Of a stretch of DNA of 64,000 nucleotides, positions 17,196-25,042 are shown piece after piece (position 1 is the first letter of the stretch; the number at the start of each line of letters is the position of its first letter). The notes under the pieces are model-generated. The model was not told where the DNA came from, ran no database searches, and saw only the letters and a list, made by a program, of their open reading frames with translations. Origin of the DNA: Parasphingorhabdus litoris DSM 22379 (GTDB taxonomy: Bacteria; Pseudomonadota; Alphaproteobacteria; Sphingomonadales; Sphingomonadaceae); NCBI RefSeq assembly GCF_020906275.1, contig NZ_CP086727.1, positions 1,922,001 to 1,986,000 on the forward strand, in the 5' to 3' direction. Both the position numbers and the translations under genes were made by a program.

Positions 17196-18770
17196 ATGTC
17201 TCAGCCTTTTTACATAACAACGGCGATAAGCTACCCCAATGGTCCACCACATATCGGCCATGCTTATGAAGCCATCGCAACAGATGCTATTGCGCGGTTC
17301 CAACGATTGTCTGGCCGAGAAGTTCGCTTTCAAACGGGAACAGATGAGCATGGTCTAAAAATGGCGCAGGCTGCCAACGAAAAGGGTAAATCGCCTCAAG
17401 ATCTTGCCGATGAAATGGCAAATCAATTCATTGTGATGTGCGATAAACTTAACGTGTCTTATGATCGTTTTATCCGCACCACCGAAGCCGATCACCACAA
17501 AGCCAGCCAAGCCATATGGCAAGCAATGCAAGATAAGGGTGACCTGTATCTCGACAAATATGAGGGCTGGTACTCCGTTCGCGACGAGGCCTATTATGAC
17601 GAAAGCGAGTTGATAGAGGCCGAAGGGGAAGGGGGAAACAGGGAAAAGCTGTCACCCCAAGGTACACCGGTCGAATGGACCGTTGAAGAGAGCTGGTTCT
17701 TTCGTCTATCCAAATATCAGGAACCATTGCTGAAGCTTTTCAAGGAAAATCCAGGATTCCTCAAGCCTGATAGCCGGCGCAATGAGATGATCAAATTTGT
17801 CGAAGGCGGCCTCAAAGACTTGTCGATCTCTCGCACCAGTTTCGACTGGGGCGTGAAAGTACCCGACAGCGAAAATCATGTCATGTATGTCTGGGTCGAT
17901 GCTCTGACTAACTATCTTACAGGTCTGGGTTATCCAGACAAAACAGAGCTTTATCCGAAATTCTGGTCAAACGGTGGCGATATCAATCACATTATCGGTA
18001 AAGATATTGTGCGTTTTCATACCATTTACTGGCCCGCTTTTCTGATGAGTGCGGATTTGCCATTACCCAAGCAGGTATTTGGGCATGGTTTTTTACTCAA
18101 CCGTGGAGAAAAAATGTCCAAATCAGTTGGCAATGTGGTGGATCCGATCGCACTTGCTGACGCTTTTGGTGTGGATCAATTGCGCTATTTCCTTTTGTCC
18201 GAAGTGATTTTCGGAAAAGATGGAAGCTATTCCGCAGACATGATCGTTACAAAGACAAATGCAGATCTTGCCAATAATTTCGGAAATCTAGCACAGCGCA
18301 GTCTCTCGATGATCGCCAAAAACTGTGATGGAAAAATACCGATAGCAGGCGAAAAAACCGATGCAGAAGAACAGCTTATTGGCGAATTGGAATCCTGTTT
18401 CACGGATATAAGATCACTGATGGGTAATGGCGAATATCCGATCCACGCAGCCATTGATCTGCTGCGCGAGAGGCTCAGCGCGACAAATCAATATTTTGCA
18501 GATCAGGCCCCTTGGGCTTTGCGGAAAACTGATCCTGCGCGAGCTGATACGGTACTCTACTACACGGCGGAATCTATTCGTCAGCTTGCTATAATGCTTC
18601 GTTGGGTCATTCCAGAGAGTTGTGACAAGATGCTGGGCCTGCTGTCGCAGAGCCCTGACAAACGATCATTTTGTGACATGGGGAATGCTATCGAGTCCGG
18701 ACTGACCCTTCCAGCTCCGAACGGAGTCTTTCCACGTCTGGAAATGCCAGCATCTCAAGCGGAAGGTTAG
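17196..18770 (+). CDS. metG: Methionine--tRNA ligase
   Basis: 524 residues, class I synthetase. HIGH motif PNGPPHIGHAYEA near residue 10-22 and KMSKS in NRGEKMSKSVGNVVD. There is no four-Cys zinc knuckle and no C-terminal tRNA-binding/dimerisation domain, so this is the short bacterial form, as in many alphaproteobacteria. It charges tRNA-Met in the cytoplasm. A CAU tRNA gene is at 43189-43265. No riboswitch is visible in the 48 bases upstream. TatD follows after 4 bases. Confidence 0.96.
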   Translation: MSQPFYITTAISYPNGPPHIGHAYEAIATDAIARFQRLSGREVRFQTGTDEHGLKMAQAANEKGKSPQDLADEMANQFIVMCDKLNVSYDRFIRTTEADHHKASQAIWQAMQDKGDLYLDKYEGWYSVRDEAYYDESELIEAEGEGGNREKLSPQGTPVEWTVEESWFFRLSKYQEPLLKLFKENPGFLKPDSRRNEMIKFVEGGLKDLSISRTSFDWGVKVPDSENHVMYVWVDALTNYLTGLGYPDKTELYPKFWSNGGDINHIIGKDIVRFHTIYWPAFLMSADLPLPKQVFGHGFLLNRGEKMSKSVGNVVDPIALADAFGVDQLRYFLLSEVIFGKDGSYSADMIVTKTNADLANNFGNLAQRSLSMIAKNCDGKIPIAGEKTDAEEQLIGELESCFTDIRSLMGNGEYPIHAAIDLLRERLSATNQYFADQAPWALRKTDPARADTVLYYTAESIRQLAIMLRWVIPESCDKMLGLLSQSPDKRSFCDMGNAIESGLTLPAPNGVFPRLEMPASQAEG

Positions 18771-18774
18771 ACCA

Positions 18775-19551
18775 ATGCTCGTCGACAGCCACTGCCACCT
18801 AAATTACAAAGGTTTGGTCGAAGATCAGAGTGCTGTGCTTGATCGCGCACGCGGCAGCGGCGTTACTGCTATGCTGAACATTTCAACTCGTGAAAGCGAG
18901 TGGCGAGATATAGTTGCCACAGCAGAACGTGAGAGCGATGTTTGGTCCAGTATAGGCATCCATCCCCACGAGGCCGACGCCCATCCTGACATTGATTTGG
19001 CCAAATTGGTCAAAGAAGCCGAACATAAACGCGTCGTCGCCATCGGTGAAACCGGCTTAGACTATTATTATGATCACAGCGATCGCGATCAGCAGAGGCA
19101 AAGTTTTCGGACGCATATACATGCCGCACGCGAAACCGGATTACCGATCATCGTGCATACGCGAGATGCTGAAGAAGATACGGCCGCCATTTTAGCCGAA
19201 GAAATGGAGCAGGGTGCCTATACCGGCGTCATACACTGCTTCACGGCCAGCGAAGATTTTGCTCATAAGGCTTTGGATTTAGGGCTTTATATCTCAATCT
19301 CGGGTATTGTAACTTTCAAAAACGCCAAAGATTTGCAGGCTACGGCGGCGGAACTACCTCCGGATCGTTTGCTGGTCGAGACAGATGCTCCTTTTTTAGC
19401 ACCTGTACCGCATCGTGGTAAGACGGGCGAGCCAGCTTTTGTTGCCGATACGGCTAGATTTCTCGCTGACTTACGTGGAGAAAGCTATTCTGAACTTTGC
19501 GGGGTAACCACAGAGAATTTCTACAATTTGTTCAACAAGGCACGTCCTTAG
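18775..19551 (+). CDS. tatD: TatD family metal-dependent hydrolase / DNase
   Basis: 258 residues. N-terminal VDSHCHLNYKG gives the HxH metal pair; GIHPHEAD, GETGLDYYYD and PIIVHTRDAEED are family motifs, with the last metal ligand in VETDAPFLAP. TIM-barrel nuclease; TatD proteins have 3'-exonuclease or AP-endonuclease activity, with roles in repair. It is commonly found next to metG and holB, as here. Confidence 0.93.
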   Translation: MLVDSHCHLNYKGLVEDQSAVLDRARGSGVTAMLNISTRESEWRDIVATAERESDVWSSIGIHPHEADAHPDIDLAKLVKEAEHKRVVAIGETGLDYYYDHSDRDQQRQSFRTHIHAARETGLPIIVHTRDAEEDTAAILAEEMEQGAYTGVIHCFTASEDFAHKALDLGLYISISGIVTFKNAKDLQATAAELPPDRLLVETDAPFLAPVPHRGKTGEPAFVADTARFLADLRGESYSELCGVTTENFYNLFNKARP

Positions 19552-19553
19552 TT

Positions 19554-20324
19554 TTGGCTCTAAAGTTGATTATTCTGGGCTGTGGCACGTCTTCTGGTGT
19601 GCCGCGAATTGGCAATGACTGGGGCGATTGCGATCCAAATGAATCCAAAAACCGGCGGAGCAGGGTGTCTATCATCGTCGAAAGCTCGACCACTCGTATA
19701 TTGGTCGACACATCTCCCGATTTACGTTTTCAATTTCTGGCCTGTGGTATTGATTCAATAGATCACGTCATTTGGACGCATGACCATGCCGATCATTGCC
19801 ATGGCATTGATGACTTGAGACAGGTTTTTCAGAAGAAACGTGAACCGATTCCTGCCTATGCGCGTGATTTTGCACTAGATAGTTTAAAACGCCGTTTCAA
19901 ATATGCCTTTGAAGGTCACAAATATTATCCTTCCATCTGCGATGGCCATATTCTCGAAAACGTAACTGAATTCGGAGATATCCGAGTAAAAACCGTTGAC
20001 CAACCCCATGGGGGAATAACTTCTGCAGGGCTCCGGTTTGAACATGACGGAAAGTCCATTTCCTATGCGACCGATTTTGGCGAAGTGACAGACGGCATGC
20101 GCAATATCTTTTCGAATAGTGATGTCTTTGTCGTCGACGCCTTACGTGAAAAGCCACATCCGACCCATGCTCATTTGGCAATGACGCTTGAATTCATTAA
20201 CGCCGTGAAGCCTGGTTTGAGCTTGCTTACGCATATGGACAAATCGATGGACTATAATCATCTTTGTTCCATATTGCCGAAAGATATTCGCCCAGCATAT
20301 GATGGTTATGTGATAGAGATTTAG
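19554..20324 (+). CDS. MBL-fold metallo-hydrolase, PhnP-like
   Basis: 256 residues from TTG 19554, two bases after the tatD stop; the frame is open further into tatD but the fold starts at LKLIILGCGTSSGVPRIG. The metal-binding motif THDHADHCHGIDDL is complete, with later ligands in VDQPHGG, YATDFGEV and LLTHMDKSM. PhnP-type enzymes are cyclic phosphodiesterases; the actual substrate here is not known, since no phosphonate genes are nearby. The tatD-MBL-retropepsin-mazG order is packed without gaps. Confidence 0.87.
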   Translation: MALKLIILGCGTSSGVPRIGNDWGDCDPNESKNRRSRVSIIVESSTTRILVDTSPDLRFQFLACGIDSIDHVIWTHDHADHCHGIDDLRQVFQKKREPIPAYARDFALDSLKRRFKYAFEGHKYYPSICDGHILENVTEFGDIRVKTVDQPHGGITSAGLRFEHDGKSISYATDFGEVTDGMRNIFSNSDVFVVDALREKPHPTHAHLAMTLEFINAVKPGLSLLTHMDKSMDYNHLCSILPKDIRPAYDGYVIEI

Positions 20325-20326
20325 TT

Positions 20327-20947
20327 GTGACGGAAGATCAAAACATAAACCTGGTTTTTGCAATCGGTGCCTTGGTACTGGTGGGTAGTGCGCTGTTTTC
20401 GCGGCGCATTGGTTTTGGCGAGATTGTCCGTTCAGCACTAAGCTGGGTGGTGATTTTCGCGATCTTTATTGTCATTTTTTCATATCAACATGAAATTGTC
20501 GGCGTCTGGAACAAAGTTACAGGAGAACTAACCGGCGCAAATGACCAGCAAGTCGTGGGTGATACATTGAAAATCCGCCAATCGGCTGATGGTCATTATT
20601 GGGCGGACGCAGAAGTTAACGGCATGCCTGTGCGGTTTTTGATCGACAGCGGCGCTACAACGACCGCGATGACTTTGAAAACCGCCCGTGCTGCAAAAGT
20701 TGAAATCAATGAAGGTGGTTTCCCAACATATCTGGATACAGCCAATGGTACAGTTGAAGCGCAGCGTGGAAAGATACAATCTTTGCGTGTTGGACCAATG
20801 ATGGCTTTGGACCTACCAATCGTGGTGGCCGAGGCATTTGGCGATTCTAATGTACTTGGAATGAATTTTCTGTCCGAAATGAAGAGTTGGCGGGTAGAAC
20901 AGGGTGAGATGATATTGGAACCGCCCGCCCGCGCACGTAGAGAATAA
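20327..20947 (+). CDS. Retropepsin-like aspartic protease with two membrane helices (TIGR02281 type)
   Basis: 206 residues from GTG 20327, two bases after the MBL gene. Two hydrophobic segments (LVFAIGALVLVGSALF and WVVIFAIFIVIFSY) are followed by a retropepsin domain: FLIDSGATTTAMT with catalytic Asp107 and, near the end, VLGMNFLSEMKSWRVEQGE. The motif is DSG where the 3805-4341 paralogue has DTG. The domain should be periplasmic. The family is widespread in proteobacteria and its substrates are unknown. Confidence 0.85.
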   Translation: MTEDQNINLVFAIGALVLVGSALFSRRIGFGEIVRSALSWVVIFAIFIVIFSYQHEIVGVWNKVTGELTGANDQQVVGDTLKIRQSADGHYWADAEVNGMPVRFLIDSGATTTAMTLKTARAAKVEINEGGFPTYLDTANGTVEAQRGKIQSLRVGPMMALDLPIVVAEAFGDSNVLGMNFLSEMKSWRVEQGEMILEPPARARRE

Positions 20948-20998
20948 TTTAACATAATATATATTATCAATCTTTTTAATATTGGAATGGATAGTTAG

Positions 20999-21733
20999 TT
21001 GATTTCCCCTCTTCTCGAAGTCATGCGCCGCCTACGCGACCCAGATACTGGTTGCGAATGGGATACAGTCCAAACTTTTGAAACGATTGCGCCCTACACA
21101 ATCGAAGAAGCATATGAAGTCGCTGATGCTATAACGCGAAAGGACATGGACGCGCTCAAAGACGAGCTCGGCGATTTGTTACTACAGGTAGTTTTCCACA
21201 GCCAGATTGCATCAGATAAAGGCCATTTCTCGTTTGAGGATGTCGTCCATGCTATCTGCGAGAAAATGATAAGGCGGCATCCGCATATCTTTGGAGAAAA
21301 ACAGGAAAGCCCAGGCTGGGAAGAGATAAAAGCCGCCGAACGCATAGAAACCGGCAATTCGAGCGCATTGGATGGCGTTGCCTTGGCCCTGCCCGCTCTA
21401 CTGCGTGCACAGAAAATTCAAAAACGTGCCGCCCGTGTCGGTTTTGACTGGCCTGATAAGGCACCGGTCAAAGCCAAGCTGCTCGAAGAACTTGATGAGG
21501 TAGAGCAAGCCAAAAGCGAAGACGAAATTCATGAGGAAATTGGTGACCTGTTATTCTCGGCAGTAAATCTTGCGCGGCACTATCGGGTTGATGCCGAACA
21601 GGCCTTGACCGAAGCGACAGAAAAATTCTCGCAGCGCTTTAGAAAAGTCGAGAAGTCTGTTTCACAAGACATGAACGACATGTCGATCGATGAACTGGAA
21701 GAAGAGTGGCAAAGGGCCAAAACGTCACTTTAG
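20999..21733 (+). CDS. mazG: Nucleoside triphosphate pyrophosphohydrolase MazG
   Basis: 244 residues from TTG 20999, with GGA about 13 bases upstream. It has two MazG domains: LRDPDTGCEWDTVQTFETIA with IEEAYEVADAI and DELGDLLLQVVFHSQIA, then KLLEELDEVEQAK with EEIGDLLFSAVNLARHY. The EExxE and ExxD metal motifs are intact in both. It hydrolyses NTPs and dNTPs to monophosphates and pyrophosphate, for nucleotide-pool cleaning and ppGpp control. The stop overlaps the convergent hflX stop by 4 bases. Confidence 0.95.
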   Translation: MISPLLEVMRRLRDPDTGCEWDTVQTFETIAPYTIEEAYEVADAITRKDMDALKDELGDLLLQVVFHSQIASDKGHFSFEDVVHAICEKMIRRHPHIFGEKQESPGWEEIKAAERIETGNSSALDGVALALPALLRAQKIQKRAARVGFDWPDKAPVKAKLLEELDEVEQAKSEDEIHEEIGDLLFSAVNLARHYRVDAEQALTEATEKFSQRFRKVEKSVSQDMNDMSIDELEEEWQRAKTSL

Positions 21734-23025
21734 AGCGAATGGAAACGCCCCCAGTTTCTATTGGACATCTGCACCGCCAGCACCAGATCATCATTAGCTT
21801 GTTCCGATTCCAAAACGCGGCCATGTTCATGCAACCATGCCAGACGTTTTCCGTCAGAAACTGGTAGCGTCACAGTTTCTATATTGTGATTTCGTGACAG
21901 ATTTTCTGTTATCATCTCGATCAGATTATCTATCCCCTCACCTGTAACAGCTGATATCAAGCAGACATTGTCAGGAATATGTTTGGGCAGTTTCACAGCA
22001 TTTGGCTCGTCTGAGTTTATCAGATCAATCTTGTTCCAAGCTTCGACGATAGGGACACCCTCCCCATCCTGCAGCTCAACGCCCAAATCCTGCAGAATTT
22101 GCTCAACGTCTCTCGCCTGCCCTTCGCTGGACGTATGAGATATATCTCTAACGTGGATTATTACATCGGCTGCGGTCACCTCTTCCAGTGTTGCTCGGAA
22201 AGCTGCTACCAATTGTGTGGGAAGGTCAGATACGAACCCAACCGTATCCGACATAATCGCCTTATCATAGCCCGGCAGTGGAAACTGCCGCATGGTTGGA
22301 TCTAGTGTCGCAAATAGCAAATCTTCAGCCAACACTTCTGCGCCGGTCAAACGGTTGAAAAGTGTCGACTTTCCAGCGTTTGTATAACCAACCAGTGCAA
22401 TTACGGGCCACGGCGCTTTTTGACGCCGTGAGCGATGAAGCGTTCGGGTTTTCCGTAAATGGGAGAGATCTTTACGCAGTTTTGCCATGCGATCGCGGAT
22501 CATCCGTCGATCAGATTCGATTTGAGTCTCGCCAGGACCGCCCAAAAAACCAAAGCCGCCACGCTGACGTTCCAAGTGAGTCCAGCTGCGCACAAGCCGC
22601 CCAGCTTGATAATCGAGATGCGCCAATTCGACCTGCAGACGACCCTCCGCCGTCGCAGCCCTGGCACCGAAAATCTCTAGTATCAGACCGGTACGATCAA
22701 TAACCTTGACCTTGAGCTCTTCTTCCAAATTGCGTTGTTGTATCGCACTTAAAGTACCGTCTACGATCAGTATGTTGGCATTTTCCTGCGCCAATATTGT
22801 CCTGATCTGCCCAACCTGCCCTGAGCCAAATAGCGTGCCCGGTTTTGGATTGCGAACCGAGAAATATCGTGCAGACGCAGTTTCAAGGCCAATTGCAAGC
22901 GCAAGACCAATAGCTTCCTCCAACCGATAGTCTAGCGCGCTCTGCTTCAATGCTCCCAAGTCGGGATGAATAATGACTGCTAGGTCTTTGGTGCCGTCTA
23001 GGTCATTTTTTTCAAATGGTATCAA
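21730..23025 (-). CDS. hflX: GTPase HflX
   Basis: 431 residues from TTG 23025, which overlaps the hfq stop in TTGA. An N-terminal HflX domain (with [19 protein letters not shown] and [14 protein letters not shown]) and a coiled linker ([20 protein letters not shown]) precede the G domain: [19 protein letters not shown], then [10 protein letters not shown] and EAWNKIDL. HflX binds the 50S ribosomal subunit and splits stalled ribosomes under stress. It ends the dusB-ntr-hfq operon. Confidence 0.95.
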   Translation of the reverse strand: MIPFEKNDLDGTKDLAVIIHPDLGALKQSALDYRLEEAIGLALAIGLETASARYFSVRNPKPGTLFGSGQVGQIRTILAQENANILIVDGTLSAIQQRNLEEELKVKVIDRTGLILEIFGARAATAEGRLQVELAHLDYQAGRLVRSWTHLERQRGGFGFLGGPGETQIESDRRMIRDRMAKLRKDLSHLRKTRTLHRSRRQKAPWPVIALVGYTNAGKSTLFNRLTGAEVLAEDLLFATLDPTMRQFPLPGYDKAIMSDTVGFVSDLPTQLVAAFRATLEEVTAADVIIHVRDISHTSSEGQARDVEQILQDLGVELQDGEGVPIVEAWNKIDLINSDEPNAVKLPKHIPDNVCLISAVTGEGIDNLIEMITENLSRNHNIETVTLPVSDGKRLAWLHEHGRVLESEQANDDLVLAVQMSNRNWGRFHSL

Positions 23026-23516
23026 TGGGAGCCTTCATCGGTGTGATTGTAATCGGCCAAATTGATGGCACCACTTGGCTGGATTGTGGAAATTGCATGC
23101 TTGTAAACAAGTTGCGCCAAGCCCTCTCGTTCAAGCAAAATGCAGAACAAATCATAAGCTGCAACTTCACCTTGAAGCATAACACCATTTACGAGAAACA
23201 TGGTGACGGGATCATTACTGTCCCGAACGGCTGTCAGGAAAACTTCTTGAAGGACCCCATTTTTAGCCTTGGCACGATCCATCAGATCAGAAAAAGCCTG
23301 CATATCGAGACTTTGTGACGGCATGATCGTAGAAATGGCATGCTTGTAGACCAGTTGTGACTGGCCATCACGCCGCAGCAAAACGGAAAAATTGTCAAAC
23401 CATGTGACAATGCCCTGCAGTTTCACTCCTTTTACGAGAAACATGGTGACTGGCATTTTTGACTTACGAAGAGAGTTTAGAAAGAGATCTTGCAAATTGT
23501 TTGATTTATCGGTCAT
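23022..23516 (-). CDS. hfq: Hfq, tandem two-domain form
   Basis: 164 residues from ATG 23516, chosen because GGAAG lies about 8 bases upstream; a TTG at 23576 is open in frame but poor. Two complete Sm-like domains follow one another: residues about 8-68 ([23 protein letters not shown]) and about 88-148 ([23 protein letters not shown]). Standard Hfq has one domain of about 70-80 residues and forms a hexamer; three such chains could make the ring. The basic rim (RRER in E. coli) reads RKSK in the first domain and RDSN in the second. Hfq binds sRNA and mRNA. Confidence 0.94.
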   Translation of the reverse strand: MTDKSNNLQDLFLNSLRKSKMPVTMFLVKGVKLQGIVTWFDNFSVLLRRDGQSQLVYKHAISTIMPSQSLDMQAFSDLMDRAKAKNGVLQEVFLTAVRDSNDPVTMFLVNGVMLQGEVAAYDLFCILLEREGLAQLVYKHAISTIQPSGAINLADYNHTDEGSH

Positions 23517-23648
23517 TTTTGACTTCCGGTTTTTGGCGGCACAATGGCCGCAGACAGGGTTTGTTGGCGGTTTCAAGTGATTGGGGGTACCGCTTATTGG
23601 ATATATATGGATTTGTTGCCGAAGCTACAACAGCAATCGGGCAACAGG

Positions 23649-25031
23649 TTATTCGACGCTCTGCTTCTTTTTTGTCGCAAGTCCCAGGATTTTGAGCTTT
23701 CGATGCAACGCTGAACGCTCCATTCCGATGAAATTCGCGGTTTTTGAGATATTTCCGGAGAACCTTCTGATCTGAACTTTCAGATATTCTCGCTCAAAAC
23801 TCTCCCGAGCTTCGCGCAGTGGAGATCCCATTAGCGATGCCACTCCTTGATCCAGGTCGTCATCATTACCCAATATTTCAGGCGGCAACATCTCAACTTC
23901 GATCTTGGCAAAATTGTCTTTCGGAGCCAAAATTATAGTCCGCTCAATTACATTTCTCAATTGGCGAACATTTCCAGGCCAATCGCAAGCCTGAAGTGCG
24001 GCCATGGCTTCAGTTGAAATCTCAGGAGGATTCAATCGCTGATCGGCAGCAAAGCGGGCTGAATAATGCTCGACCAATGTAGGAATGTCTTCGCGACGCT
24101 GATTAAGAGGTGGCAACTCGACGGGAACAACATTTAATCGATAAAATAGGTCTTCCCGAAATCGTTTTTCCTCAATCTCTTCGTCCAAATTTCGCGACGT
24201 AGCAGATACTACTCTGACATCGACTTTTACTCGCTGAGTCCCGCCTAAACGAACGAAGCTTTGCTCGGTTAAAACGCGCAGGATTTTGCCTTGCGTATCA
24301 AGCGGCATATCCGCCACTTCATCGATGAACAATGTCCCGCCATGGGCCTCTTCAAGCAGGCCGATTTTTTCTACCGTGCCGTTTTTCTCCGTTCCGAACA
24401 GCTCCTCTTCAACACTTTCAGGTGATAGCCGAGCCGCGCTGATGGTGACGAAGGGAGCATTAGCACGCGTACTCCAATTGTGCATGAGACGCCCTGCAAC
24501 CTCTTTGCCGACACCCGCTGGCCCAGAAATCAGCAATCGACTACCCGTCCCCGCCACACGCTTCAAAGTCGCACGCACGGCATTTACCGCGGCACTATTG
24601 CCGGTAAGTTCGTCAGCAAAGCCGACCCTCGCCTTTAGTATCTCATTCTCACGCCGCAGGCTCTCCGTTTCTGTAGCCCTGGCCACCAAATGCATAAGAT
24701 GCTCTGCTTCAAAGGGCTTTTCGATAAAATCAACAGCGCCCTGGGATATTGCGGCTACAGCTGTATCGATATTTCCATGGCCAGAAATCACGATTACAGG
24801 CAATTTTGCATCAATTTTTTTGATTTCGGTCAACAGCTCCAATCCATCGAGACGCGACCCTCTCAACCAAACATCGAGCAACACGAGAGATGGTTTGCGC
24901 TCTTTCACAGCCGCCAATGCGGAATCGCTGTCACCCGCGACTCTCGTTTCATAGCCATCATCTTCCAGAACACCGGATATCAATTCACGAATATCGGGTT
25001 CATCATCAACAATCAGAATATCTAATGCCAT
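23649..25031 (-). CDS. ntrX: Response regulator NtrX
   Basis: 460 residues. Receiver domain (1-120) with phospho-acceptor Asp53 in LVLLDVWLRG; AAA+ domain with ISGPAGVGKEVAGRLMHN and GTLFIDEVADMP; Fis-type HTH at the end (NISKTANFIGMERSALHRKL). The GAFTGA sigma-54 contact loop is absent: after ELFGTE the text runs KNGTVEKIGLLEEAHGG. NtrX of other alphaproteobacteria also lacks it, so it probably does not activate sigma-54. Pairs with NtrY, 11 bases upstream. The long spacing to hfq (132 bases) leaves room for an hfq promoter. Confidence 0.95.
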   Translation of the reverse strand: MALDILIVDDEPDIRELISGVLEDDGYETRVAGDSDSALAAVKERKPSLVLLDVWLRGSRLDGLELLTEIKKIDAKLPVIVISGHGNIDTAVAAISQGAVDFIEKPFEAEHLMHLVARATETESLRRENEILKARVGFADELTGNSAAVNAVRATLKRVAGTGSRLLISGPAGVGKEVAGRLMHNWSTRANAPFVTISAARLSPESVEEELFGTEKNGTVEKIGLLEEAHGGTLFIDEVADMPLDTQGKILRVLTEQSFVRLGGTQRVKVDVRVVSATSRNLDEEIEEKRFREDLFYRLNVVPVELPPLNQRREDIPTLVEHYSARFAADQRLNPPEISTEAMAALQACDWPGNVRQLRNVIERTIILAPKDNFAKIEVEMLPPEILGNDDDLDQGVASLMGSPLREARESFEREYLKVQIRRFSGNISKTANFIGMERSALHRKLKILGLATKKKQSVE

Positions 25032-25042
25032 GTTCTCAACCT

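Noticed and set aside
24286..24954. 222-codon open frame antisense to ntrX
   Set aside because: Ser/Pro-rich mirror of a real gene with clear domains.
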